Source: Aidingimonas halophila (GTDB lineage Bacteria; Pseudomonadota; Gammaproteobacteria; Pseudomonadales; Halomonadaceae). From it: a stretch of DNA of 64,000 nucleotides. The stretch's first letter is position 1. The number at the start of each line of letters is the position of its first letter. The position numbers were made by a program, and so were the translations under genes. The stretch lies in assembly GCF_900106955.1 (NCBI RefSeq), contig NZ_FNNI01000003.1:62001-126000 (forward strand), given 5' to 3'. This document shows, piece after piece, positions 42,154-51,506 of this stretch. The notes beneath the pieces are model-generated. The model was not told the DNA's origin and made no database searches. It saw only the letters and a program-made list of their open reading frames with translations.

Positions 42154-43050
42154 TCAGACATCACGTCGTTCGCCTGAGGACACTTCAGCGAGGGTCTCGG
42201 CCCGCCGCAACAGGTTGCCCTCCTGCTCGGACGAGAGTGTGAGCCCGAAACTCTCGCGCAGCACATCGGGCAGCTCGGCAACCTCAAGCTCGCGCCGCTC
42301 CGGCGACGCCCCGGGGCGCACCACCGTCAGTTCCAGGTCGGTGAGCCCCAGACGCTCTGTCGCGCCGTTGTGCTGGGCCACGATGCGTCGCACAAAGGGC
42401 GAGTCCGGGTGATGGGAAACATGGTAGTTGTGGTTCTCGGCATCGGCACGGTAATAGGGCGCGTCGCCGAACTGGTAGATATTGAACCAGCCATCGTGGC
42501 GCCGATGGCGAAGCAGCCAGAGTCCTATCGGGGAGCGCTCCAGGCGGTACTCCCAGCGGCCGTGGCGCACCTCGACGCCCGCCTCGATCGGCACCGGCTC
42601 GCGCGGCCCGACATAACCGACCCCGACATCGACCAGCCAGTCACGGCCCGCTACCCTGACCACCAGTAGGGTATGCGCCACCGCAGTGATTTGGTGCGCC
42701 GGCTCGCCCACCAGCATCCGCGCACCCCGACCCATCACCTGGAAGCCGAGCCGATCCAGTACCGTGGCGAACAGGAGGTTCTGCTCGTGGCAGTAACCAC
42801 CACGCCGCCGACGCACCAGCTTGTCCTCCAGATTCGCCAAGTCGAGACGAATCTCGCCGCCAGTGACTATATCCAGGTTCTCGAAGGGCACCGCCGCGAG
42901 ATGCGCCCGCTGCAAAGCGCGCAGCGTCTCCCGGGACGGCGTCAGTGCGCCCCGGTAGCCGATACGCTCCAGATAGGCCTCGAGATCGAATGGCGACGCT
43001 TCCCATCGGGTCGATTCATGGGATGAGTGAGAGACAGTTGCAGCCTGCAT
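42154..43050 (-). CDS. nat: Arylamine N-acetyltransferase
   Basis: 298 residues. Catalytic triad: Cys87 in RRRGGYCHEQN, His in ITAVAHTLLVV and Asp in WLVDVGVGYVGP. N-terminal FDLEAYLERIGYRGALTPSRETL and PFENLDI are standard. It moves an acetyl group from acetyl-CoA to arylamines or hydrazines. AGGAG 8 nt before ATG 43050 decides the start. A nearly exact 88-bp direct repeat flanks the gene, so it may have been inserted or duplicated as a cassette. Confidence 0.92.
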   Translation of the reverse strand: MQAATVSHSSHESTRWEASPFDLEAYLERIGYRGALTPSRETLRALQRAHLAAVPFENLDIVTGGEIRLDLANLEDKLVRRRRGGYCHEQNLLFATVLDRLGFQVMGRGARMLVGEPAHQITAVAHTLLVVRVAGRDWLVDVGVGYVGPREPVPIEAGVEVRHGRWEYRLERSPIGLWLLRHRRHDGWFNIYQFGDAPYYRADAENHNYHVSHHPDSPFVRRIVAQHNGATERLGLTDLELTVVRPGASPERRELEVAELPDVLRESFGLTLSSEQEGNLLRRAETLAEVSSGERRDV

Positions 43051-43263
43051 GACGAACACTCCTGTGTTGGGCGATACCCTGCCGCGCTTGACGAACCGAT
43101 CGCCGGAAGGTGATTGTTGTCCTGCAGGCTAATACCTCAAGCTAACTTCAGGTAAAGTAAAATATACGCTATCGCTCATATAGCCAGTGCCAATGTCGGC
43201 CTTCCCTCCATTCCTCAGTTGAGGTCACGCTCTGGCCGTCAAGCCAGCTCTTCTGATTTCGAG

Positions 43264-43351
43264 TTCCCATACTCATCATGGCGCCTGACCCAGTCCATGA
43301 TTCGCGTCTCGTTACGCCCCTTCGGCGTGATATCGAGGTAGATGAACGCAC
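43264..43351. repeat. 88-bp direct repeat, copy 2 (gene-tail remnant)
   Basis: Matches 42022-42109 with one difference, offset 1,242 bp. Its minus-strand frame is open back to about 43455 and ends EYGNSKSEELA plus stop, but contains no start codon of its own. Upstream residues (RRRLFQRVGDPRLRCAFIYL) continue the same frame, so this copy preserves more of the vanished gene than copy 1. Confidence 0.85.
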
Positions 43352-43457
43352 ACCGCAAGCGGGGATCTCCAACACGCTGGAACAGCCGTCGTCGCGATGA
43401 TGGAAGCAGGATGTTGCACGGCCGAGGCCCATCCGGACCCCGGTCGTCGAGAAATGA

Positions 43458-44045
43458 TTACAACCGATCCAACAGCGGCTGCAGAGCCGTTTCACGTGGT
43501 TCGCCATAGACCTCGTCGCGCGTGAACTCGGTCGCGCGTGCCTCGAGGTAGCCACTCGCTCCCTCGACATCGGCGAGGCGCTCCATCTCATTCAATGCGT
43601 CGATGAGCGCCGGGGTCAGCCGATCCAGTGTCGGGCGAACCTCTTCAGCCAGGTCCGGGGGATTATCGAATGGCTCACGCCCTTCGTCTTCCCAACGTTC
43701 ATGTAGCTGACGCTGAACCTGTTTGCTGGCCTCGAACTGCGCCTGAAAGAAATGTCGAGCGAAATCTTCGTCGACACCTGCGTCGGCAGCACGGCTGGCG
43801 ACCTGATCGAGGATCTGGGCCTCACGCTCGGGAGCCTCGATAGCCGCACCGGAATTCCACTTCGACCTTGCCACCAGTGGGGCAACCTCGAGCCGTTCAT
43901 CGATCAGGTGCAGCATCCGATCGATTGCCGCCTGATCCTCCGTCGGTGGCAATGATGACTGTGTCTGACAACCAGCCAACAGCAGTAAAGCAACAATGAC
44001 GATAATGCAGTATGTGTTGGCAACGTGCCGGGGCGTGAAACGCAT
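43458..44045 (-). CDS. Exported chorismate mutase (AroQ-gamma type), probable lipoprotein
   Basis: 195 residues. N-terminal hydrophobic segment ends in the lipobox LLLAGC, so it is probably anchored at the membrane on the periplasmic side. The chorismate mutase domain has LIDERLEVAPLVARSKWNSGAAIEAPEREAQIL and FFQAQFEASKQVQ, matching the periplasmic monofunctional class. It converts chorismate to prephenate; why this occurs outside the cytoplasm is not settled for the family. Stands alone, with no adjoining aromatic pathway gene. Confidence 0.88.
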   Translation of the reverse strand: MRFTPRHVANTYCIIVIVALLLLAGCQTQSSLPPTEDQAAIDRMLHLIDERLEVAPLVARSKWNSGAAIEAPEREAQILDQVASRAADAGVDEDFARHFFQAQFEASKQVQRQLHERWEDEGREPFDNPPDLAEEVRPTLDRLTPALIDALNEMERLADVEGASGYLEARATEFTRDEVYGEPRETALQPLLDRL

Positions 44046-44137
44046 CGATACGACTCCTTTCGCTGGACGACATGAACTGACCTGACAACAGGATACCCAA
44101 GGCAGGCCCCGTGCAAAACGGTGGCGGGCCGATGCAC

Positions 44138-45151
44138 TTAGTGAACCGGCTGCCGAAAGTACTCCTTCATCGCCTGAACCACGTATCGAATGTCATCGCC
44201 CGTGACATCGAGGTGAGTTACCAGCCGGGTACGTGGAGCTGCCTTCATCAGGATGCCCCGAGACTCCAGCGCCTCACTCAGGACAGGACAATGAGACGCG
44301 GGCAGCGCCAGGAACACCATGTTGGTGTAACAGCCCTGCACCTCGATCTCATCGATCTCGGCCAACCCCTCTGCCAGCCGTTGAGCATGGGCATGATCCA
44401 CTGCCAGTCGATCGACATGATGGCTCAGCGCGTGCTGGCAACCCGCTGCCAGGATACCGACCTGTCGCATGCCGCCGCCCAGGGTCTTGCGCCAGCGACG
44501 CGCTCGTGCAATGAAGCCTTCCTCACCCACCAGCACCGATCCGGCCGGCGCCCCGAGGCCCTTGGAGAAGCACAGCGAGACGGAATCGAACCCCTGGCCA
44601 AGTGCTTCGATCGAGCTTCCTGTCGCCACTGCGGCATTGAACAATCGCGCCCCGTCGAGGTGAGTCGATAGACCATGGTCATGTGCCAGGGTCGTTGCGC
44701 TTTTCTGGTAGGCCAGCGGAATCACTCTGCCGCGAAACGTATTCTCCAATGCCAATAGTCGGGTGCGGGCGTGATGGATGTCATCTCCCTTGATACTGTC
44801 CGTCAACGTTGCCAAAGCCAGGGTACCATCCGGCTCATGATCCACTGGCTGGGCCACGATGCCTCCCAGAGCAGCTGCACCGCCACCTTCATCCCGGAAA
44901 ATATGCGAGAACCGGCCGGCAATGAACTCTTCGCCTCTGTGGCAATGTGTCATCAAGGCCACCAGATTGCTCTGCGTTCCCGAAGGCAGGAAAAGCCCGG
45001 CCGACTTACCCACCCTATCGGCCACTTCTGCCTCGAAGGCGGCAACGGTCGGATCGTCACCCCAGACGTCATCTCCCACCTCGGCGTTGGCCATGGCCTC
45101 GCGCATCTCAGCAGTTGGACGCGTCACGGTATCGCTTCGCAGGTCAATCAT
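44138..45151 (-). CDS. ltaE: Low-specificity L-threonine aldolase
   Basis: 337 residues, PLP fold type I. MIDLRSDTVTRPTAEMREAM, then GDDVWGDDPTV; THLDGARLFNAAVA (Asp contacting PLP) and SLCFSKGLGAPAGS (PLP Lys). It splits L-threonine or L-allo-threonine and related beta-hydroxy amino acids into glycine plus an aldehyde. It begins 20 bp after the stop of the FAD/Fe-S enzyme, so it is probably the last gene of the TRAP-headed operon and feeds glycine/glyoxylate. Confidence 0.9.
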   Translation of the reverse strand: MIDLRSDTVTRPTAEMREAMANAEVGDDVWGDDPTVAAFEAEVADRVGKSAGLFLPSGTQSNLVALMTHCHRGEEFIAGRFSHIFRDEGGGAAALGGIVAQPVDHEPDGTLALATLTDSIKGDDIHHARTRLLALENTFRGRVIPLAYQKSATTLAHDHGLSTHLDGARLFNAAVATGSSIEALGQGFDSVSLCFSKGLGAPAGSVLVGEEGFIARARRWRKTLGGGMRQVGILAAGCQHALSHHVDRLAVDHAHAQRLAEGLAEIDEIEVQGCYTNMVFLALPASHCPVLSEALESRGILMKAAPRTRLVTHLDVTGDDIRYVVQAMKEYFRQPVH

Positions 45152-45171
45152 CGCAGTGTCTCACATAGGCG

Positions 45172-48168
45172 TTACATCAAGGCCTGTTCCAGAAGGCAGG
45201 CGACGTGCACGGCGTGGCGACCGCTACCATCGTGGATTTGATGGCGACAGCTCGTGCCATCCGCTACCAGCACTGCATGTTCGTCCGCGCCGCGGATGGC
45301 CGGCAACAACGCGAGCTCGGCCATTTTCATCGAGGCCTCGTAGTGCTCGGTCTCGTAGCCGAAGCTACCGGCCATGCCACAGCAGGATGACTCGATGAGC
45401 TCAACGTCCAGCCCGGGTATCCAGCGCAGCACCTGTTCGACCGGTCGTACGGCATCGAAGGCCTTCTGATGGCAATGACCATGCAGCATGGCACGTGTGT
45501 AATCCACCGGTTGCAACGGTAGATACAATTCACCCTCTGCATGGGCCTTGACCAAGAACTCCTCGAACAGGAAGGCCGATTCGGAGAGAGTCTGAGCCTC
45601 GTCTCCGAATCCATATTGGAGGAATTCATCCCGCAAGCTCAACAGACAGGAGGGTTCCAGGCCCACGATATCGACACCACGCTCGACGAAGGGCATCAGA
45701 TGGTCCAGGGTGCGACGCGCCTCCGCCCGGGCCTTGTCGAACTGGCCGGATGACAGGTAGGTGCGACCGCAGCACAGTGGCCGCTGTTCCGCTATGACAT
45801 TGAGATGGACCTGATACCCGGCCGCCTCCAGCACGCGCTTGGCGGCCTTGGCGTTATCCCGCTCCAGGTAATTGTTGAAGGTATCGACGAACAACACCAC
45901 CTCTTTCGACGCCATGGCCCGGGCACCGTGACGCTCGGCGAGGAAATTGCCTTTGAATGCCGGCAACGCACGTTGTGGTGCAAATCCCAGGGTTTTCTTG
46001 ACCTGGCGGGACAAGACCGGCATCCGTTCCACCATGTCCATCAGTCCGGAGAGCCGATGTGCCCAGGGAGCGTAACGCGGCATCTCGCCGATCATCCGGT
46101 CTCGCAGCGACAACCCCCTGGCCTTGGCTCGCGCCGTGCGCGCTTCGATCTTGAACTTGGCCATGTCGACGCCGGTTGGACAGTCGCGCTTGCAGCCCTT
46201 GCATGAGACACACAGGTCGAGCGCCTCCTTGACGTCATCACTGGCCAGTCCCGCTTCGCCCATCTGACCGGAAAGCACCAGGCGCAATGTGTTGGCACGT
46301 CCCCGTGTCAGATGCTGCTCGTCGCGAGTAATGCGATAACTCGGACACATGGTGCCGGCGTCGAACTTGCGGCAATGACCGTTGTTGTTGCACATCTCCA
46401 CGGCCATGGCCAGGCCATGGGTCACGTCGCCGCCCGTTCCGGGAACGCTCTGTTCGCCCGTCAACGGGTCGCGTTGTACATTCCACGCCGACCAGTCGAA
46501 TACGGGTGTCACCGGAATCCGCTGGTAGTCCCTGGGGAAGCGGAAGTTGCGATCGTCATCCATCTTCGGGGTGTCGACGATCTTGCCGGGGTTGAGCAGG
46601 TTTTCGGGATCGAAGAGCCGCTTGACCTCCCTGAAGGCATCATTGAGGGTGCCGCCGAACTGCCAGGCCACCCACTCACCGCGAGAGAGGCCGTCACCAT
46701 GCTCGCCGGAGTAGGCCCCCTTGTACTCTCGCACCAACGCGGAAGCCGCTTCCGCGATCTCGCGCATCTTTTCGGCGCCATCACGCTGCATATCGAGGAT
46801 AGGACGCACGTGCAAGGTACCCACGCTGGCATGGGCATACCATGTGCCCTCCGTGCCATAGCGATGGAATACTTCGGTCAACTTGTCGGTGTACTCGGCC
46901 AGATGCTCGAGGGGCACGGCGCAGTCCTCGATGAAGGAGACCGGCTTGCCGTCCCCCTTCATGCTCATCATGATATTGAGCCCCGCCTTGCGCACGTTCC
47001 ACAGTGCCTTCTGCTCGGCGGCGTCCGGCATGTCGACGACGCTACCGGGCAGGCCGAGATCCCCCATCAGTTCATTGAGCCGCTTGAGGGACGACAGCTG
47101 GTCCTCATGGTCGTCACCGGCGAACTCCACCAGCAGCACTGCCTGGGGTTGGCCGATCAGCGCCTTCTCGATGACCGGGCGGAAAGAGGGGTTCTCCAGC
47201 GACAGATCGATCATGGTGCGGTCGACCAGTTCAACCGCCGCAGGATCGAGCGACACGATATGCTGGGTCAGATCCATCGCCTGGTAGAAGGTGGGAAAAT
47301 TCACCACGCCCAGCACCTTATGTTCAGGCAACGGAGAAAGACGAAGCGTAATCCGCCGCGTCACCGCCAGAGTCCCTTCAGAACCGACCAGCAGGTGAGC
47401 CAGATTGGTACGCCCATCAGGGTCGTACGGCTTGGGATTCTGGCAATTGAAGAGGTCGAGATTGTAGCCCCCGACCCGTCGCAGCACCTTGGGGAAATGA
47501 TCACGGATTTCCGAATCGACCCGTCCAGTGATCTCCCGGACCCGATCGGCCACTTCCCGCATCCGTCCCGAGGTGGGCAATTCATCGACAAAACCGAAGT
47601 GCCCCTCGTGGCCATCCGCCAGAATGGCATCCAGCCCGAGCACGTTATGTACCATGTTGCCGTAGCGTATCGAACGTGAACCGCAGGAGTTGTTGCCGGC
47701 CATCCCGCCAATGGTGCACTGCGCACTGGTCGACACATCCACGGGGTACCAGAGCCCATAGGGCTTGAGCCAGGCATTGAGGTGATCGAGGACGACACCG
47801 GGCTCGACCACCACGGTACGCGCCTCGGGATCGAACTCGATGATGCCGTTGAGATGGCGCGTCGTATCGATGACCAGGGCTTCCCCGACTGTCTGCCCGC
47901 ACTGACTGGTCCCGGCACCGCGTGGCAATATCGGCACCCCGGCATCGCGGGCAATATCCATGGCAAGCCCAAGATCCTCCTGGTGCCGAGGGATGACCAC
48001 ACCGACCGGCATCACCTGATAAATGGAAGCATCCGTCGAGTATCGGCCTCGCGAGGCCGGGTCGAAACGAACTTCACCCTCGAGCTCATGATTCAAACGG
48101 GCGGCGAACTCCGTCATCGGTGCGGTCTGGCCGTGTCGTACTGGCGTTTTCTCTGTCAGGGACGTCAT
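45172..48168 (-). CDS. FAD-linked and Fe-S oxidoreductase, D-2-hydroxyglutarate dehydrogenase-like (YdiJ type)
   Basis: 998 residues. Domains: FAD-binding PCMH (about 45-270; ILPRGAGTSQCGQTVGEAL, GMAGNNSCGSRSIRYG), FAD-oxidase C-terminal domain (about 300-570; YKGAYSGEHGDGLSRGEW), ferredoxin-like cluster domain (CVSCKGCKRDCPTGVDM) and C-terminal Cys-Cys-Gly domain (CCGRTYLSSG, HGHCHQKAFD, SSCCGMAGSFG). E. coli YdiJ has the same plan and length. It oxidises a D-2-hydroxyacid (2-hydroxyglutarate, lactate or similar) and passes electrons to the respiratory chain. Confidence 0.9.
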   Translation of the reverse strand: MTSLTEKTPVRHGQTAPMTEFAARLNHELEGEVRFDPASRGRYSTDASIYQVMPVGVVIPRHQEDLGLAMDIARDAGVPILPRGAGTSQCGQTVGEALVIDTTRHLNGIIEFDPEARTVVVEPGVVLDHLNAWLKPYGLWYPVDVSTSAQCTIGGMAGNNSCGSRSIRYGNMVHNVLGLDAILADGHEGHFGFVDELPTSGRMREVADRVREITGRVDSEIRDHFPKVLRRVGGYNLDLFNCQNPKPYDPDGRTNLAHLLVGSEGTLAVTRRITLRLSPLPEHKVLGVVNFPTFYQAMDLTQHIVSLDPAAVELVDRTMIDLSLENPSFRPVIEKALIGQPQAVLLVEFAGDDHEDQLSSLKRLNELMGDLGLPGSVVDMPDAAEQKALWNVRKAGLNIMMSMKGDGKPVSFIEDCAVPLEHLAEYTDKLTEVFHRYGTEGTWYAHASVGTLHVRPILDMQRDGAEKMREIAEAASALVREYKGAYSGEHGDGLSRGEWVAWQFGGTLNDAFREVKRLFDPENLLNPGKIVDTPKMDDDRNFRFPRDYQRIPVTPVFDWSAWNVQRDPLTGEQSVPGTGGDVTHGLAMAVEMCNNNGHCRKFDAGTMCPSYRITRDEQHLTRGRANTLRLVLSGQMGEAGLASDDVKEALDLCVSCKGCKRDCPTGVDMAKFKIEARTARAKARGLSLRDRMIGEMPRYAPWAHRLSGLMDMVERMPVLSRQVKKTLGFAPQRALPAFKGNFLAERHGARAMASKEVVLFVDTFNNYLERDNAKAAKRVLEAAGYQVHLNVIAEQRPLCCGRTYLSSGQFDKARAEARRTLDHLMPFVERGVDIVGLEPSCLLSLRDEFLQYGFGDEAQTLSESAFLFEEFLVKAHAEGELYLPLQPVDYTRAMLHGHCHQKAFDAVRPVEQVLRWIPGLDVELIESSCCGMAGSFGYETEHYEASMKMAELALLPAIRGADEHAVLVADGTSCRHQIHDGSGRHAVHVACLLEQALM

Positions 48169-48201
48169 GCTCCCTCCTCTACAATGGCCCGATACCGCCG
48201 T

Positions 48202-49410
48202 TCACTTGACACTCGGCAACGGATGCTCCGCAAAATAATCCATGGCCGCGACGACTCCACTTCCCTTGAGCGGTACCCCCGCCAACTTCATGCCGGCTTC
48301 GCAACCGCCCAGCGTGGCAACCAATGTCAGGTCATTGCAGTCACCCAGATGCCCGATGCGGAACATCTTGCCTTTCGCCTTGCCGAGCCCCGTGCCGAGC
48401 GACAGGTCGAACCGCTCGTAGATGATCTTGCGGACATCGTCAGCATCGATGTTCTCCGGCATGACGACCCCGGTGAGCACCGGCGAATACACCGCCGGAT
48501 CCTGGCACTGGATATCGAGCCCCCAGGCATGCACTGCCTGGCGTACACCGGCCGCCCAGCGCTGATGACGCGCCAGCACATGCTCGAGCCCCTCATCGAA
48601 CAGCATATCCAGTGACTCGTTGAGGCCATAAAGGAGATTGGTATTGGGGGTGTAGGGCCAGTAGCCGTTCTTGTTGGCCTCGAGGATCTCGTCCCAGGCC
48701 CAGAAGCTCTTGGGCAAGGAGGCGGTGCGACTCGCCGCGATCGCCTTGTCGGATACCGCGTTGAAGCTCATCCCCGGCGGCAGCATCAGGCCTTTCTGCG
48801 ACCCGGAGATCGTCACGTCGACGCCCCACTCGTCATGGTGATAGTCGGCACTCGCCAACCCGGAAATGGTATCCACCAACAGCAGTGCCGGATGCCCGGC
48901 AGCATCGATGGCCCGCCGTACTGCGGCAATGTCGCTGGTTACCCCGGTGGAGGTCTCGTTGTGCACAACGCACACGGCCTGGATCTCATGATCTCGATCC
49001 TCCTCGAGCCGGGCTTCGATCATGTCGGCCTGCACGCCATGACGCCACCCTTCATAGCCCGGCAGGCCGATGAATTCAGGCTCGACGCCGAGGCGAAGGG
49101 CCATCTTGTGCCATAAGGTAGCGAAGTGGCCGGTTTCGAACATCAACACCTTGTCACCGGGCGAGAGGGTATTGGCGAGTGCCGCCTCCCATGCCCCGGT
49201 CCCTGAGGCCGGATAGATGACCACCGGATTTTCGGTCTTGAAGACCTTTTTGATCTTGGCGAGTATCTCGAGACCCAGCGCACCGAACTCCGGGCCACGG
49301 TGGTCGATCGTCGGCAGACTCATGGCGCGGAGAATGCGATCCGGTACCGGCGACGGCCCCGGTATCTGCAAGAAGTGTCGGCCGGATGGGTGGAAGTCGA
49401 GCTTCAACAT
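48202..49410 (-). CDS. Serine/alanine/aspartate-glyoxylate aminotransferase-like protein
   Basis: 402 residues, class V PLP aminotransferase. IPGPSPVPDRILRAMSLPTIDHRGPEF, SGTGAWEAALANTL, LLVDTISGLASADYHHDEW and PLP lysine in TISGSQKGLMLPPG. C-terminal RIGHLGDCNDLTL is typical of the serine-glyoxylate branch; a BhcA-like aspartate-glyoxylate activity cannot be ruled out. ATG 49410 has GGAG 8 nt upstream. A TTGAATTCA motif lies 32 bp before the start. Confidence 0.87.
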   Translation of the reverse strand: MLKLDFHPSGRHFLQIPGPSPVPDRILRAMSLPTIDHRGPEFGALGLEILAKIKKVFKTENPVVIYPASGTGAWEAALANTLSPGDKVLMFETGHFATLWHKMALRLGVEPEFIGLPGYEGWRHGVQADMIEARLEEDRDHEIQAVCVVHNETSTGVTSDIAAVRRAIDAAGHPALLLVDTISGLASADYHHDEWGVDVTISGSQKGLMLPPGMSFNAVSDKAIAASRTASLPKSFWAWDEILEANKNGYWPYTPNTNLLYGLNESLDMLFDEGLEHVLARHQRWAAGVRQAVHAWGLDIQCQDPAVYSPVLTGVVMPENIDADDVRKIIYERFDLSLGTGLGKAKGKMFRIGHLGDCNDLTLVATLGGCEAGMKLAGVPLKGSGVVAAMDYFAEHPLPSVK

Positions 49411-49441
49411 GGTGATCACTCCGGAATTGTATTTTGGATAA

Positions 49442-49450
49442 TGAATTCAA
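49442..49450 (-). promoter_or_regulatory. TTGAATTCA motif upstream of the aminotransferase gene
   Basis: Minus-strand TTGAATTCATTAT lies in the 64-bp gap between the CoA-transferase gene and the aminotransferase gene. The same 9-mer stands upstream of dctP (54522) and in the gntR/hbpS gap (55214). Candidate operator of the nearby GntR regulator. Confidence 0.5.
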
Positions 49451-49474
49451 CCAGCAACACAAAAAACGCCCTAC

Positions 49475-50662
49475 CTATTTGATGCAGCCCTCGTCACGCA
49501 ACGATGTGAGTTCGCGCTCGGATATTCCCAGCCCTGACAGGATCTCATCGGTATGCTGGCCAAAGAGGGGGGCCGGACGACGGATCCGGGACGGGGTACG
49601 CGACAACTTGCTGGGAAAGCCAATGGTTTTCATCGTGCCGATGGTCGGGTGTTCAACCTCCTTCACCATGTCCCGAGCCAGGTAGTGCTCGTCCTCCATG
49701 GCCTGGGCGAAGTCATTGATCGGCCCAGCGGGCACCCCAGCCTTGTCACAACGGTCGAGCCAGACATCCACGTCGCACTCGACCATGATGTCCTCCAGCA
49801 GCGTTTCCAGCGCTTCAACGTGCTGCCCCCGATCATGATTCGTCAGGAAGCGGGGGTCTTCCATCAGCTCGGGACGCCCGAGTACATCCTGACAGAACCG
49901 CTCCCAGGTGCGCTGGTTGGCACACCCCAGCATCAGGTAACCATCTCTCGCCTTGATGGCCTGATAGGGTGCCGATACCCGATGGCGCCAACCGGTCGGT
50001 TCGGGCAGTTTGCCCTCGGCGAAATAAGCGGCAGCTTCCCAGGTGAACCACGGCAGACCACACTCGGTGATGGCAATATCGACGTGTTGTCCCTCGCCGG
50101 TATTCATCTTGTGAATATAGGCGGCCAGGATCGAATACACCGCCGTGATCCCCGCCCCGATGTCATAGACGGCGATTCCCGTCTTGAGCGGCCGCCGCCC
50201 CGGTTCGCCGGTCATCGACATCAGGCCGCTCATGCCCTGGGCTACCAGATCGAACCCGCCCTTGTGCTTGTAAGGGCCGGTCTGACCATAGCCGGAGATC
50301 GAACAATAAATGATGCCGGGATTGATCTCCTTGATGGTGTCATAATCGATCTTCAGTGACTGAGTGACACCGGTGCGGTAGTTCTCGACGATGACATCGG
50401 CATCCTTGGCCAGGCGATAGAATATCTCCCGGGCCCGCTCGTCCTTGAGGTTGAGCGAGATACTCTTCTTGTTGCGGTTGATCTGTGAAAAGCAGGTCGA
50501 TTCATCATTGACATAGGGGCCCATCTGCCGGCTGTCATCACCGCCGTTGAGCTTTTCGACCTTGATCACTTCCGCCCCCATGTCGGCCAATACCATGGTG
50601 CAGTAAGGGCCGGCCATGATCTGCGAGATATCAAGAATTTTAAGGTTCTGCAGTGGCAGCAT
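49475..50662 (-). CDS. CaiB/BaiF (class III) CoA-transferase
   Basis: 395 residues. LKILDISQIMAGPYCTMVLADMGAEVIKVE is the family N-terminus. DVIVENYRTG has the region of the catalytic Asp, and YCSISGYGQTGPYKHKGGFDLVAQ and QHVDIAITECGL are typical. It moves CoA from an acyl-CoA (often succinyl-CoA) to a carboxylic acid. GAGAGGG 7 nt before ATG 50662 supports this start; a start at 50692 is possible. With the enoyl-CoA hydratase next to it, it suggests activation of an imported acid to its CoA ester. Confidence 0.9.
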   Translation of the reverse strand: MLPLQNLKILDISQIMAGPYCTMVLADMGAEVIKVEKLNGGDDSRQMGPYVNDESTCFSQINRNKKSISLNLKDERAREIFYRLAKDADVIVENYRTGVTQSLKIDYDTIKEINPGIIYCSISGYGQTGPYKHKGGFDLVAQGMSGLMSMTGEPGRRPLKTGIAVYDIGAGITAVYSILAAYIHKMNTGEGQHVDIAITECGLPWFTWEAAAYFAEGKLPEPTGWRHRVSAPYQAIKARDGYLMLGCANQRTWERFCQDVLGRPELMEDPRFLTNHDRGQHVEALETLLEDIMVECDVDVWLDRCDKAGVPAGPINDFAQAMEDEHYLARDMVKEVEHPTIGTMKTIGFPSKLSRTPSRIRRPAPLFGQHTDEILSGLGISERELTSLRDEGCIK

Positions 50663-50693
50663 CAGCGTACCCTCTCTCTTGTCGTCCTTCATG

Positions 50694-51479
50694 CTATTCG
50701 CCCGTCCATTCGAAGGGCGTCTTGTTGACGAACTTGTTAACGGCTGCCTTGAAATCGCGACTCATGTAGCAGGTAGTGACCCAGTCATCACCCGCTTCGG
50801 GGTCGGCACGGCGCTCGGCCAATACACGCCCTACCAGCGCCTTGCTGGCCTGGACGGTCAGCGGGGCGCGTCGACCGAAGGTGGCAGCGATACCGGCCAC
50901 CTCATCGACGATGGCGTCAGCCTCGAACACCTCGTTGACCAGGCCTATCCGGTATGCCTCCTCGGCATTGAACAGCTTGGCCATCATCAGCGCCTCCTTG
51001 GTGCGAGCCACGCCGATCATGTCGACCAGCCGTGAGACGTTGGTCATCGACAAGGTATTGCCCAGCGTCTTGGCAATGGGCACGCCGAACTTCATCGTCG
51101 GCGTGCAGTAGCGGAAGTCACAGACCAATGCCAGTGCTGCCCCGCCTCCCACACAGGCGCCCTCTATCATCGCGATGGTGGGCTTGGGGAAAACCTCCAG
51201 CTTGCCGACAACCCGATCGATACGTCGCTCGTAACCGATGGCATCCTCGGGCGTATCGAAGTCCTTGAACTGGGTGATATCGGTGCCGGCCACGAAGGCC
51301 TCACCTCCGACGCCATGCAGCACCACCGCCACGACGTCGTCATCCTCGGCCAAGGTGTCGCAGCAGTCCTCCAGGGCATCGTACATTTCCCAGGTCATGG
51401 CGTTGCGGCTCTCGGGTCGGTTGAACCCGATCCAGGCGAGGTTACCCTCTCGCCGAATGATCAAGGCCTCGTCAGACAT
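50694..51479 (-). CDS. Enoyl-CoA hydratase/isomerase family protein
   Basis: 261 residues, crotonase fold. GFNRPESRNAMTWEMYDAL, GGEAFVAGTDITQF (oxyanion loop) and MIEGACVGGGAALALVCDFRYC are conserved; FGVPIAKTLGN follows. The position of the two catalytic Glu residues of true hydratases is altered (VPIAKTLG rather than PExxxG), so the reaction may be another of the superfamily. Between the TRAP permease and the CoA-transferase in one operon. Confidence 0.87.
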   Translation of the reverse strand: MSDEALIIRREGNLAWIGFNRPESRNAMTWEMYDALEDCCDTLAEDDDVVAVVLHGVGGEAFVAGTDITQFKDFDTPEDAIGYERRIDRVVGKLEVFPKPTIAMIEGACVGGGAALALVCDFRYCTPTMKFGVPIAKTLGNTLSMTNVSRLVDMIGVARTKEALMMAKLFNAEEAYRIGLVNEVFEADAIVDEVAGIAATFGRRAPLTVQASKALVGRVLAERRADPEAGDDWVTTCYMSRDFKAAVNKFVNKTPFEWTGE

Positions 51480-51506
51480 CCGGGATCTCCTTTCGTGGTC
51501 ATCGGA

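Noticed and set aside
43169-43591. A 140-codon minus-strand frame
   Set aside because: It overlaps the chorismate mutase gene out of frame. The better-supported remnant reads in another frame, and this one has antisense-like Arg/Ser bias.
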